Part shown: positions 17,935 through 26,539 of the stretch, one piece after another
How positions within the stretch are numbered: the stretch's first letter is position 1
Layout: every line of letters starts with the position of its first letter
Assembly (NCBI GenBank): GCA_019931185.1
Contig: JAINDK010000003.1
Coordinates: 1 to 64,000, forward strand
DNA from: Bryobacter sp. CoA8 C33
GTDB taxonomy: Bacteria; Acidobacteriota; Terriglobia; Bryobacterales; Bryobacteraceae
Direction: 5' to 3'
Length of the DNA stretch: 64,000 nucleotides
Made by a program: the position numbers and the translations under genes
Notes under the pieces: model-generated
Seen by the model: the letters and a program-made list of their open reading frames with translations, nothing else
Databases searched by the model: none
What the model was told of the DNA's origin: nothing

Positions 17935-20889
17935 ATGTTGCTCTCTTTTCTGGCTCCACTTGTCCTACTCGCCGCGACGCCCCCGTCTTCACTCGAGCGG
18001 CGCTTTCAAACCAGCGTCAAGCCCTTTCTTGCCCAGCATTGCCTTGGTTGTCATAGCGGTGCTGCTCCCGCGGCCCAATTGGACCTTGGTGCTTACAAAA
18101 CGCTGCCTGACGTGACCCGCGATCATCCCCGTTGGGCGCTGGTTGCCGAGCGGCTCAAGACCGGCGACATGCCGCCCAAACCCATGGCCACACCACCGGA
18201 GGCCGACCGCCACTCCGTCATTCATTGGGTCGATGCCGTGCGCGCGGCCGAAGCCCGCAAGCGCGCCGGTGATCCGGGTATCGTGCTGGCCCGCCGGCTG
18301 ACGAACGCTGAATACGACAATGCCATTCGCGACCTGACTGGCGTTGACATTCGTCCAACCCGCGAATTTCCCGTTGATCCGGCCAACCCGGAAGGCTTTG
18401 ACAACTCGGGCGAGAGCCTGACCATGTCGCCCTCGCTGCTCAATAAGTACCTGCAAGCGGCTCGCACCGTCGCCAATCAGATGGTGCTGACGCCGGACTC
18501 GATCGCTTTCGCCTCTCACCCGATGCTGGTTGAGACCGACCGCGAGAAATACGCCATCCAGCGGATCGTCGATTTCTACAAACGCCAGCCCACCGATTAC
18601 GCCGATTACTTCCTTGCCGCTTGGCGCCAGAAGCATCGTCTTTTGCTCGGTCCCACTCTCGATCAGGTCAGCCCCGGGTACTTGCTCCGGATCCGCCAGG
18701 CCCTGGAAGCACAGTCGGAAACGGTTGGCCCACTCGCTGAGCTGCGGAAGATGTGGCGAGCTTTACCCGTGCCGGGCAAAGGCCAGGCCGATCTCGCCCG
18801 TCCGGCCGCGATCGCCATGCGCGACTATGTTACCCGGGTGCGCGCGCTCATTGCGAAACACTACACGGCCCCCATCGTCAAAACCCTCAGCACCACGTCG
18901 CAGCCGCTGATGAACTGGAAGCTCAATCTCTTCGCCGATAACCGCCGTGACTTCGACCGCACCGCTCTGCTGGTCGAGGGCGAACCGCCCCCGCAAGTTC
19001 CGGAAGCCCCGCGGCCAGGCACCTTTTTCGTCCGCACCCCAATTGACATCGTCGCCCGCCAAGCACTCGCCACACTGATCAAGGCCCGTCTGGCCGACCC
19101 CGAACCGCTACGTGTGCCTGCCGGCCAGCGCGCGGCTTATGAGGCGGCCTTTTCCCTTTTCGCCAACCTCTTTCCCGACGCCTTTTACATCTCCGAGCGT
19201 GGCCGTTTTTTCCCTGATAACACTAAGGATAAAGGCAGGCTGCTCAGTGCCGGCTTCCACAATGTCATGGGCTATTTCCGGGATGATAAGCCGCTCCAGG
19301 AATTGATTCTCGATGCGCGTGGACGCGCTGAGCTAAATCGGCTTTGGGACGAGTTCGATTTTATCGCCGACCATTCTCTACGCACCTACGTCCAGTACTA
19401 TTTCAACCAGAGTGGCGAGATCCTAGGCAACGGGCGCGAGTCCGGCTCTGTCCGTCCTTCGGACAAAGCCGTTTCGGCGGAACCGATTATCCTGAGTCTG
19501 CGCGACGCCTACGTCGCCAAGGCTCAGTCCGACCCCGAAAACGATCCGGTCGCCGTTAAGGCCATCAACGTTCATTTCGCCCGCGTCAATCAAACGCTTC
19601 GCGCCATGGAGCGTTCCCGCGCTGCAAGCGAATCGAAACACCTGGAAGCATTGCTCGATTTTGCCGCTCGTGCCTGGCGCCGCCCACTTACCGCGCAGCA
19701 GCGCGCCGAACTGCTCGCCTTTTACCGGCAAATGCGCGAATCAAGCGGCCTCACCCACGAAGAAGCCGTGCGCGACTCTTTGGTCTCTATCCTCATGAGC
19801 CCCGATTATTGCTACCGCATCGATCTGCTTTCAACTCGCGCGCCGGTGGAGCCGCTCAGTTCCCATGCTCTAGCCAGTCGGCTCAGCTTCTTTCTCTGGT
19901 CGAGCCCTCCAGACAAAACCCTGCTCCGGCTGGCCTCCCAGGGCAGCCTCCGTCAACCCGCCGTGCTCTCGGCCCAAATTCGCCGCATGCTCAAGGACGA
20001 GCGCGCCCGCCGCTTCGCCACCGAATTCGCCGGACACTGGCTCGACTTCCGCCGCTTCGAGCAGCACAATGCCGTCGACCGTCAGCGCTTCCCGTCATTT
20101 GACCAGGAACTCCGCGCCGCCATGTTCGAGGAACCTATTCGCTTGCTCGATCACGTTGTCCGCTCCGGCGCGCCTCTACTGGACTTGCTCTACGGCGATT
20201 ACACCTTCGTCAATCCCGCACTGGCCAAACACTATGGCATTCCCATCGAGGACTCGGATTGGACTCGCGTGGATAACGCCTCCCGCTTCGGCCGTGGTGG
20301 CCTGCTGCCCATGGCTGTGTTCTTGACGCAAAACTCTCCGGGCCTGCGCACGAGTCCGGTAAAACGTGGCTACTGGGTTGCCAAGCGCATCCTGGGCGAG
20401 GTCATTCCACCTCCGCCCGCTTCCGTTCCGGAACTGCCCGCCGATGAGGCCAAGGCCGACCGGCCGCTGCGCGAGATGCTAGCCCAGCATCGCGCGAATC
20501 CGGCCTGTGCCGGCTGCCACTCGCGCTTTGATTCCTTTGGCTTGGTCTTTGAAGGCTATGGCCCGATCGGTGAGCAGCGCTCGAACGATCTGGCCGGGCG
20601 CGCGGTCGATACCGCCGCCACTTTCCCTGGCGGCATGGAAGGTTCTGGCCCGGCCGGTCTGCGCCAGTATATCCGCGACCATCGACAAGCTGGCTTTCTC
20701 AAACAGTTTTGCCGTAAGCTGCTTGCCTACTCCCTGGGCCGCTCGCTTTTGCTCTCCGACGAAATTACAATCGAGTTGATGAACCGCCGCCTGGCCGCCT
20801 CCAATTACAGCTTCGCCGCGCTGGTCGAAACGATTGTCAGCAGTCCTCAATTCCTCAATAAACGTGGAGTCCCTCATGAATCTGACTAA
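17935..20889 (+). CDS. DUF1592/DUF1595/DUF1588/DUF1587/DUF1585 protein with planctomycete-type cytochrome c domain
   Basis: The 984-residue product starts with a signal peptide (LLSFLAPLVLLAAT), followed by a cytochrome-like CLGCH heme motif near residue 37. The DUF1587 block (RRLTNAEYDNAIRDLTGVDI) and the DUF1595/DUF1592/DUF1588 regions follow, with a second heme-type motif CAGCHSRFDSFG before the C-terminal DUF1585. Families of this type always travel with a DUF1552 partner, and here that partner overlaps its 3' end by 14 bases. The biochemical role is not established. Its position after a TonB receptor suggests work on an imported polymer or its products at the periplasmic face. Confidence 0.88.
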   Translation: MLLSFLAPLVLLAATPPSSLERRFQTSVKPFLAQHCLGCHSGAAPAAQLDLGAYKTLPDVTRDHPRWALVAERLKTGDMPPKPMATPPEADRHSVIHWVDAVRAAEARKRAGDPGIVLARRLTNAEYDNAIRDLTGVDIRPTREFPVDPANPEGFDNSGESLTMSPSLLNKYLQAARTVANQMVLTPDSIAFASHPMLVETDREKYAIQRIVDFYKRQPTDYADYFLAAWRQKHRLLLGPTLDQVSPGYLLRIRQALEAQSETVGPLAELRKMWRALPVPGKGQADLARPAAIAMRDYVTRVRALIAKHYTAPIVKTLSTTSQPLMNWKLNLFADNRRDFDRTALLVEGEPPPQVPEAPRPGTFFVRTPIDIVARQALATLIKARLADPEPLRVPAGQRAAYEAAFSLFANLFPDAFYISERGRFFPDNTKDKGRLLSAGFHNVMGYFRDDKPLQELILDARGRAELNRLWDEFDFIADHSLRTYVQYYFNQSGEILGNGRESGSVRPSDKAVSAEPIILSLRDAYVAKAQSDPENDPVAVKAINVHFARVNQTLRAMERSRAASESKHLEALLDFAARAWRRPLTAQQRAELLAFYRQMRESSGLTHEEAVRDSLVSILMSPDYCYRIDLLSTRAPVEPLSSHALASRLSFFLWSSPPDKTLLRLASQGSLRQPAVLSAQIRRMLKDERARRFATEFAGHWLDFRRFEQHNAVDRQRFPSFDQELRAAMFEEPIRLLDHVVRSGAPLLDLLYGDYTFVNPALAKHYGIPIEDSDWTRVDNASRFGRGGLLPMAVFLTQNSPGLRTSPVKRGYWVAKRILGEVIPPPPASVPELPADEAKADRPLREMLAQHRANPACAGCHSRFDSFGLVFEGYGPIGEQRSNDLAGRAVDTAATFPGGMEGSGPAGLRQYIRDHRQAGFLKQFCRKLLAYSLGRSLLLSDEITIELMNRRLAASNYSFAALVETIVSSPQFLNKRGVPHESD

Positions 20890-22174
20890 ATCCATTGCCC
20901 GGCGTGCTGTTCTGCGCGGCGTCGGCGTCACCATGGCGCTGCCTTGGCTTGAGTCCCTCGAGGCCTCCACGAGTTTCCCCAAGCGCTTCGCCGTCCTGTT
21001 CATGGGTAATGGCGTCAACGAGGAACACTGGTCCGCAACCGGTGAGGGCGCGAACCTCTCTCTCAGTAAGACCCTCTCCGTCCTGGAACCGATTAAGGCA
21101 AAGATCAACGTCATCGACGGCCTCTATCTCAAAATGGCCACCGGACAGGGCATCCACCCCGCCCAAACGGGCAGCCTGCTCTCCGGTGCGCGCATCGCCA
21201 AGGGTCCGATCATTCACGCCGGCACCACAATCGATCAGGTCATCGCCAATCACGTTGGCCAGGACACGGCCCAGCAATCTCTCGTTCTCGCCTGCGAGCA
21301 ACCGATGACCGGCTACCACGAGACGAATTTTTCGATGGCCTACAGTTCTCATCTTTCCTGGCAGACCGCGGACTCGCCGGTCCCCAACGAGGTCTACCCT
21401 TCGCTCGCCTGGGACAGCCTGTTTGAGAACCGCGGTAGCCTGCGCAACTTAAGTATTCTGGACCGCGTAAAGGAGCGTGCCGCTACGCTTGGCCGCCGCG
21501 TCAGCGCACCCGATAAAGCCAAGCTGGATGAATATCTCACGAGCGTGCGCGAAGTGGAGCGGCGCATCGAATCGACGCGCAAATCCAAGGATGCCGCCGA
21601 GGACCGCGCTAAAGGCCTAAACCGCCCCGCCTGGACCATGGACCGCCCCGCCAACGGGCTTCCCGAAGACCTGCGCGAGCATGCCCGCCTCATGTGCGAC
21701 ATCATCGCGATTGCCTTCCAGACCGATAAGACGCGCGTCGCCACCCTGCTGCTGGCCCGCGACCTCTCGGCCCTTTATTACCCCTGGCTGAGCGTCAAGG
21801 AAGGTCACCATGCCGCCTCGCACGATAATCTCAGCGAAGGCTATGAACGCATTACCCGCTTCCATCTTGGCCAGCTTGCGTATCTGGCGCAAAAGCTCGA
21901 TGCCATGCCCGAAGGTGACGGTACGGTGCTCGATCACTCCTGTCTGATGTGGATCAATAATCTTTGGTCCGGCCGCAAGCACGAGAATCACCGGCTTCCA
22001 CTTGTGCTTGCCGGCGGTCTGAGCGGTTCGCTCCAAACCGGCCGTGCCCTCAATTACCTCAAGGACGGCAACGATAACCGCAAGCTTTGCAGCCTCTATC
22101 TCTCGCTGCTCGACCGCATGGGTGTGCGGCTCGACCAGTTTGGGGATGCGACAACCCGGCTCGCGAACCTATAG
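20876..22174 (+). CDS. DUF1552 domain protein, partner of the DUF1592 protein
   Basis: The start chosen is the ATG at 20876 (MNLTKSIARRAVLRGVGVTM), with GGAG a few bases upstream inside the end of the preceding gene; the 14-base overlap implies translational coupling. The N-terminus contains a basic, twin-arginine-like segment (IARRAVLRGVGVTMALPWL), which may be an export signal. The remaining 400 residues match the DUF1552 family, distantly like the alkaline-phosphatase/sulfatase fold DUF1501 group (MGNGVNEEHW, GTTIDQVIANHVG, GDGTVLDHSCLMWINNLW). Its 3' end overlaps the convergent oxidoreductase gene by 6 bases. Confidence 0.88.
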   Translation: MNLTKSIARRAVLRGVGVTMALPWLESLEASTSFPKRFAVLFMGNGVNEEHWSATGEGANLSLSKTLSVLEPIKAKINVIDGLYLKMATGQGIHPAQTGSLLSGARIAKGPIIHAGTTIDQVIANHVGQDTAQQSLVLACEQPMTGYHETNFSMAYSSHLSWQTADSPVPNEVYPSLAWDSLFENRGSLRNLSILDRVKERAATLGRRVSAPDKAKLDEYLTSVREVERRIESTRKSKDAAEDRAKGLNRPAWTMDRPANGLPEDLREHARLMCDIIAIAFQTDKTRVATLLLARDLSALYYPWLSVKEGHHAASHDNLSEGYERITRFHLGQLAYLAQKLDAMPEGDGTVLDHSCLMWINNLWSGRKHENHRLPLVLAGGLSGSLQTGRALNYLKDGNDNRKLCSLYLSLLDRMGVRLDQFGDATTRLANL

Positions 22175-23299
22175 AGAGTGCCCGGTCGGCGGATGCCCTG
22201 CCTCATCGCGATCGCGCAGAAACTCGCGCACGCTCAAGGGAAACAGGGGCGGTCTTACATTTTCCGGGCCCCAGCCGCACATCCACTCAAGCGCCGGTCC
22301 GCATATTCTTGCCTGGCACGCACCCATTCCGCAGCGGGCCTCGAGCCGCGCCTGGCGCTTTCCGCCCATCGTCGCGATGCGTCCCCACCGTACATCCTCG
22401 CATCGGCACACGATCGTTTCCGCTGTTGCCAGGGCGCGCAGTTCCTCCCGCAGCGCAAAGGTTTTGGCTAGTGCGCTGGCAAATGCCCCCCAGTTGCCAG
22501 TCACCCGTTGCCGCGCTCCCGCCGCCCTGCCCTCAGCCTCGGCTTTCTCCACACCACCAATTCCGGTCATCTCTCCCACCGCATACACTCCCTCGACACT
22601 GGTCCTCTGCCAATCGTCCACCGCCACCAACCCGCCATTCATCCGGCATCCCAACAAGCGCGCCAACTCGCCATTGGCCACTAATCCGAAGCCGCAAGCC
22701 ACGTAATCGCAATTTATCTTGCTGCCATCGGAAAGTGTAACTCCGCCCTCCCATGCTTCTACCGGCCACAATCCCGCCCGATAGCCCGAAGTCGCATATC
22801 CCACGGCCTCGAAGATCTTTGACGGCCAGCGCCACAACCCCAAGCCAAAGGTCAACAACTTCTCCCAGGGCGCCTGCTCTGCTACCCGCGGCACTTCCGC
22901 GCCGGCTTTGCGCAAATTCGCTGCGACCGCAAGCAATAGCGGACCACTGCCGCATACCACCACCCGCTTGCCCTGAATGGCCAGACCTTGTTTGACCAGT
23001 GCCTGTAATCCCCCCGCGCCCACCACATGCGGCATTGTCCAGCCAGGGAAGGGAAGCAGCAACTCCCTGGCCCCGCAGGCTAAGATCAGCCGCTTGGCCT
23101 CTCCCCGCCACTCCGTTAGCGTGTGCCCCAAGCCTAGCTCCACTCCCTCGAGGCGCAGATCTTCGCGTCCCCGCCAGATCTGCCCGCCGAGACCCGGGTT
23201 ATCGTCCAACAGCAATACGCGTTCCCCCTGGTCCCGCGCTGCTCGCGCCGCCGCCATGCCGGCCGGACCCCCTCCCACCACGATCAGGTCATACTGCAT
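22169..23299 (-). CDS. D-hydroxyproline dehydrogenase alpha-like subunit (FAD/NAD(P) oxidoreductase with [2Fe-2S] site)
   Basis: The 376-residue product has the N-terminal dinucleotide motif VVGGGPAGMAAARAA and a second one (VVVCGSGPLLLAVAANL, about 113-130). It then has YAVGEMTGIGG and a C-terminal BFD-like iron-sulfur part with CRCED and CGMGACQARICG. This layout is that of opine oxidase subunit A and the alpha subunit of heteromeric D-hydroxyproline dehydrogenase. It is the last gene of the five-gene operon. Its ATG lies 11 bases inside the ferredoxin-like gene. With the beta and gamma subunits it would oxidise cis-4-hydroxy-D-proline to 1-pyrroline-4-hydroxy-2-carboxylate. The pathway assignment rests on the neighbours. 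Confidence 0.85.
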   Translation of the reverse strand: MQYDLIVVGGGPAGMAAARAARDQGERVLLLDDNPGLGGQIWRGREDLRLEGVELGLGHTLTEWRGEAKRLILACGARELLLPFPGWTMPHVVGAGGLQALVKQGLAIQGKRVVVCGSGPLLLAVAANLRKAGAEVPRVAEQAPWEKLLTFGLGLWRWPSKIFEAVGYATSGYRAGLWPVEAWEGGVTLSDGSKINCDYVACGFGLVANGELARLLGCRMNGGLVAVDDWQRTSVEGVYAVGEMTGIGGVEKAEAEGRAAGARQRVTGNWGAFASALAKTFALREELRALATAETIVCRCEDVRWGRIATMGGKRQARLEARCGMGACQARICGPALEWMCGWGPENVRPPLFPLSVREFLRDRDEAGHPPTGHSL

Positions 23300-23525
23300 C
23301 CGTCACCACCTCCATCCCCTCCCGCACCGGCATCTGACAACTCCGCAGCGGCCCCTCCCCATCCACCCACAGCCGGCACTCAAAACAGACACCCATCCCG
23401 CAAACAGGTCCCCGCGGCTCTCCCGTTACGCTTCGCCGCGCCGCCAAGCCAAGATTCATCACCACAGCCGCCACGCTCATCCCGGCCTGTACCTCTACCT
23501 CCTGCCCATTGACGCGGATCTTCAT
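23289..23525 (-). CDS. D-hydroxyproline dehydrogenase gamma-like subunit ([2Fe-2S] ferredoxin-like)
   Basis: The 78-residue protein starts at the ATG at 23525 (MKIRVNGQEVEVQAGMSV), which overlaps the upstream TGA in an ATGA; the upstream in-frame extension is antisense-like and rejected. Cluster ligands are in PVCGMGVCFECRLW (C-x4-C-x2-C) with a further cysteine in PLRSCQMP. This short ferredoxin fold is the third subunit of opine-oxidase-type and D-hydroxyproline dehydrogenases. It transfers electrons between the FAD subunits encoded on either side of it. Confidence 0.87.
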   Translation of the reverse strand: MKIRVNGQEVEVQAGMSVAAVVMNLGLAARRSVTGEPRGPVCGMGVCFECRLWVDGEGPLRSCQMPVREGMEVVTDAV

Positions 23526-24595
23526 GCGAACCTCCCCGGCGCGTAATCCGCCGCCCGCAAGGCGGTTCCCCGTCCCATCACCAGGTCCGCCAAAAGTTCC
23601 GCCGTTCCGAGGCACGTCGTAATCCCCAATCCTTCATGCCCGGTGGCCAGCCAGGTCCGGCTGCAATTCCTTGCCAAGCCAATGATCGGCAGCTTGTCTG
23701 GCGTCGCCGCCCGAAATCCGGCCCAAACCCGGATCAACTGCATCGCCGCGAGCCCCGGTAAATACTCCACCGCCCGCCGCAACATCCGCTCCAATATATG
23801 ACGCTCCACTCCGCCGTCCTCCACGCCATATTGCCGGCTGCTGCCGATCAGCAATTGGCCCGTCCTTCGCGGCTGCACGTTGAAGGCCACACTTTCAGTC
23901 GAGTCTCCGTGTGCGCTTTTCAGATAACCAAGCTCAATCAGTTGATGGCGTATCGCCCCCGGATAACGGTCGGTGATCGCCAGATGCCCCTTGCGTGGCT
24001 TCACCTCGAGTCCTGGAGTGAGTTTGGCCGCCCACGCTCCCGTCGCGCACAGCACGATGTCCCCCTCGAGCCTCTCGCCGCCGCGGAGCTCTACCCACCC
24101 ATCCCCCAAGGTGAGCACTTCGGCCTTCTTCCTTTCGATGCCTCGCCCCAGCCACGCTGCCGCGCACGGTGCATAGATCACGCTATCGCCCGGCACCAGA
24201 AAGCCTCCCGCCATCCCCGCCCGCAGCCCCCGCTCCGCCTCGTACAGTCGCCGCGCGTCCAATAGTTCCGCTTCCACGCCCCGTTCCCGATAATAGGCCA
24301 ACTTACCGCGCACCGCCTCCAATTCTTCCTCGTCGGCGGCTACCCACAACGTGCCGCAGCGCTCAAACTCCACTTCGTCCGGCAACTCCATCGCATCCCA
24401 CAGATCCCGGCTCCGCCTTGTCAATGCAAACTGTGCTTCGCTATCGTCCATCACCACCACGTGCCCCATACCCGCGGCCGTCGCGCCGCTGCCCATCACG
24501 TCACGCTCCACGATCACGCAGTGGAAGCCCTCCCGCTCGAGTTGCCGCGCGCAAGCGGCACCTACAATCCCTCCGCCTACCACCACAGCCCTCAC
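23522..24595 (-). CDS. D-hydroxyproline dehydrogenase beta-like subunit (DAO-family FAD oxidoreductase)
   Basis: The D-amino-acid-oxidase-family flavoprotein begins VRAVVVGGGIVGAACARQLE, with the FAD-binding GxGxxG-like motif at the extreme N-terminus. The GTG at 24595 overlaps the epimerase stop as GTGA and matches the operon's pattern, so I prefer it to the TTG 18 bases upstream; the product is 357 residues. The C-terminus has the second FAD signature (TWLATGHEGLGITTCLGTAE). It is the catalytic amino-acid-oxidising subunit of the predicted heteromeric dehydrogenase. Sarcosine or glycine oxidase activity is the alternative by family, but the epimerase next door favours hydroxyproline. Confidence 0.86.
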   Translation of the reverse strand: MRAVVVGGGIVGAACARQLEREGFHCVIVERDVMGSGATAAGMGHVVVMDDSEAQFALTRRSRDLWDAMELPDEVEFERCGTLWVAADEEELEAVRGKLAYYRERGVEAELLDARRLYEAERGLRAGMAGGFLVPGDSVIYAPCAAAWLGRGIERKKAEVLTLGDGWVELRGGERLEGDIVLCATGAWAAKLTPGLEVKPRKGHLAITDRYPGAIRHQLIELGYLKSAHGDSTESVAFNVQPRRTGQLLIGSSRQYGVEDGGVERHILERMLRRAVEYLPGLAAMQLIRVWAGFRAATPDKLPIIGLARNCSRTWLATGHEGLGITTCLGTAELLADLVMGRGTALRAADYAPGRFA

Positions 24596-25527
24596 CGGCG
24601 AATCCCCCAACAAAATGGGTCCGTTTCATCGAGCAGCAACCAACCGTCGGCATTTACCCAGGCCCGCCCGGTGATGACCGGACGGATCCGTTCGCCTTCC
24701 CACTCGTAGCTTCCCTGAAATTCACTGCCGACGATGCTTTCCTGGCGCCATGTTTCGCCGGGCAAAAGCTTGCCGTCGGCGGCAAGACACGCCAGCTTCG
24801 CACTCGTCCCCGTACCGCAGGGAGAGCGGTCATAGGCGCCCCCGGGACAAAGCACAAAGTTGCGGCTATCCCCGCCCGCCTCGCCCGCCGCGAAAAGTTC
24901 GATGTGGTCAATCTCCGCTCCGTCCTCTCCGGTGATGCCCTCGCGCTCGAGCGCCCGCCGGATCCTCTGCGTCACCTCCGTCCAGTGTCCGGCATCCTCG
25001 AGGCGCAGTCTCCCGGCCAGACCTTCGACCAGATAAAACCAGTTGCCGCCCCACGCCACATCGCCCTTCACTTGCCCGAAACCGTCTACTTCCACGCTCA
25101 CACCCCGGCGGTACCGGTAGCTGGGTACGTTCGCGATCGACACCTCGCCGGCTGCCGCCAGTTGCGCGGTCACGGTTCCTACCGGCGTCTCGATCCGGTG
25201 TTGCCCGGTGGAAACGCGCCCGAGATATTCGAGCACCTTCACCAGGCCGATGGCCCCATGTCCGCACATGCCGAGATAGCCGACGTTGTTGAAGAAAATC
25301 ACCCCCGCTCTGGCGCTGGTCTCCTCCGGCTCCATCAGCAGCGCCCCCACCATCACGTCGCTGCCTCGTGGTTCGTTCACCACCGCGCTGCGAAACCCGT
25401 CATGCTTGGCGCGAAACCGCTCCAGGCGCTCCGCTATGCTGCCGCCACCCAGATCCGGCCCACCTTCCACCACGACTCGCGTCGGCTCGCCTCCAGTGTG
25501 CGAGTCGATTACTCGCACACGCCTCAC
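24592..25527 (-). CDS. 4-hydroxyproline 2-epimerase (proline racemase family)
   Basis: The 311-residue protein has the family signature DSHTGGEPTRVV at its N-terminus and both catalytic cysteines, in GYLGMCGHGAIG (about residue 90) and DRSPCGTGTSAK (about residue 237). Two cysteines indicate a racemase/epimerase rather than the dehydratase branch, where one is threonine. It would convert trans-4-hydroxy-L-proline to cis-4-hydroxy-D-proline. It starts with a GTG that overlaps the DapA-like gene's TGA (GTGA), and its own TGA overlaps the next GTG. The residues around the cysteines look like the hydroxyproline group rather than proline racemase, but this was judged by eye. Confidence 0.88.
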   Translation of the reverse strand: MRRVRVIDSHTGGEPTRVVVEGGPDLGGGSIAERLERFRAKHDGFRSAVVNEPRGSDVMVGALLMEPEETSARAGVIFFNNVGYLGMCGHGAIGLVKVLEYLGRVSTGQHRIETPVGTVTAQLAAAGEVSIANVPSYRYRRGVSVEVDGFGQVKGDVAWGGNWFYLVEGLAGRLRLEDAGHWTEVTQRIRRALEREGITGEDGAEIDHIELFAAGEAGGDSRNFVLCPGGAYDRSPCGTGTSAKLACLAADGKLLPGETWRQESIVGSEFQGSYEWEGERIRPVITGRAWVNADGWLLLDETDPFCWGIRR

Positions 25528-26420
25528 AGCTTCGGCCTCGTTGCGATTGCCGCGCGGATCACCCGCAGCACTTCTTCGCGTTCGCTCCCTTCCACTCGCA
25601 GTCTCGGCGCTCGCGTCTTCTCACTGCCCAGCCCCACCTCGGCCATGCACATCTTGATGTACTGCACGAGCTTGACCTTGGTATCAAGATGCAGCAGCGG
25701 CGTGTACCAACGGTACAGCTCGAGCGCTTGCGCCCATCGGCCCGCTAAACAGTGTTCCCACAGCACACGGTTCTCGTCGGGAAATGCATTGACCAGCCCG
25801 GATACCCAACCGGCCGCGCCGAGCATTGCGCACTCGAGCACCAGATCATCGACGCCGCTGAACAGGATGTAACGGTCCCCCAGCGCATTCTTTAAATCCG
25901 TAATCCGGCGTGGATCCCCGCTCGATTCCTTGATCGCCACCAGGGTAGTTTCGTCGGCCAGTTCGGTGAAACAGTCCGGCGTCAGATCCACGAAATAGCT
26001 GGGGGGATTGTTATAGACCATGATGGGCAATCCGCTGGCCCGCGCCACCGTCCGGAAGTGCGCAATCGCTTCGCGCCGGTCCGCCTTGTAGATCATCGCG
26101 GGCAGCACCATCAGACCGTCAATACCCACCTTCTCGCAATCCGCCGCATATTCAGCCGCCTGCCTTGTTGTGATCTCCGCCACTCCACTGAGCACTGGAA
26201 TCCGCCCCCCCACGACGGCCTTCATCTCCCGCAGTACCGCGAGCTTTTCGTCATGCCGCAGCGCCGTGTTTTCCCCCACGCTCCCCAGCAGGATCACCCC
26301 ATGGATTCCGCTGGCGATCATCTGCTCCAGGTGTCGCGCCGTCCCGGCAAAATCAATCGACTCGTCCTCGTGAAACTGCGTCGTCAGCGCCGGGTATACT
26401 CCATGCCAATTTGCCTTCAT
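25524..26420 (-). CDS. DapA-family lyase, probable 1-pyrroline-4-hydroxy-2-carboxylate deaminase
   Basis: The 298-residue product has the dihydrodipicolinate synthase/N-acetylneuraminate lyase fold signatures GSVGENTALRHDEKL, the catalytic tyrosine in IMVYNNPPSYF (about 137) and the Schiff-base lysine in LVAIKESSGDPRRI (about 164). In hydroxyproline operons this family member deaminates 1-pyrroline-4-hydroxy-2-carboxylate to 2-oxoglutarate semialdehyde. It is the first gene of the operon, with a clear GGAGG ribosome-binding site before the ATG at 26420. The final dehydrogenase making 2-oxoglutarate is not in the window. By sequence alone it could be another DapA-type aldolase. Confidence 0.85.
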   Translation of the reverse strand: MKANWHGVYPALTTQFHEDESIDFAGTARHLEQMIASGIHGVILLGSVGENTALRHDEKLAVLREMKAVVGGRIPVLSGVAEITTRQAAEYAADCEKVGIDGLMVLPAMIYKADRREAIAHFRTVARASGLPIMVYNNPPSYFVDLTPDCFTELADETTLVAIKESSGDPRRITDLKNALGDRYILFSGVDDLVLECAMLGAAGWVSGLVNAFPDENRVLWEHCLAGRWAQALELYRWYTPLLHLDTKVKLVQYIKMCMAEVGLGSEKTRAPRLRVEGSEREEVLRVIRAAIATRPKL

Positions 26421-26539
26421 TCGATCCTCCGCTTGCCAACTGAAGCTTCAGGCGCGCCAACTTCTTACAGCGCCAAGATCTCAGGATATATGCTGCCTGC
26501 CAGATCCACCAACTCATTCGCTGCGATAAGCTAATCGGC

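Noticed and set aside
24169-25872. 567-codon open frame on the plus strand
   Set aside because: Antisense to three clearly identified hydroxyproline genes; the product is proline/arginine/histidine-rich with no domain.
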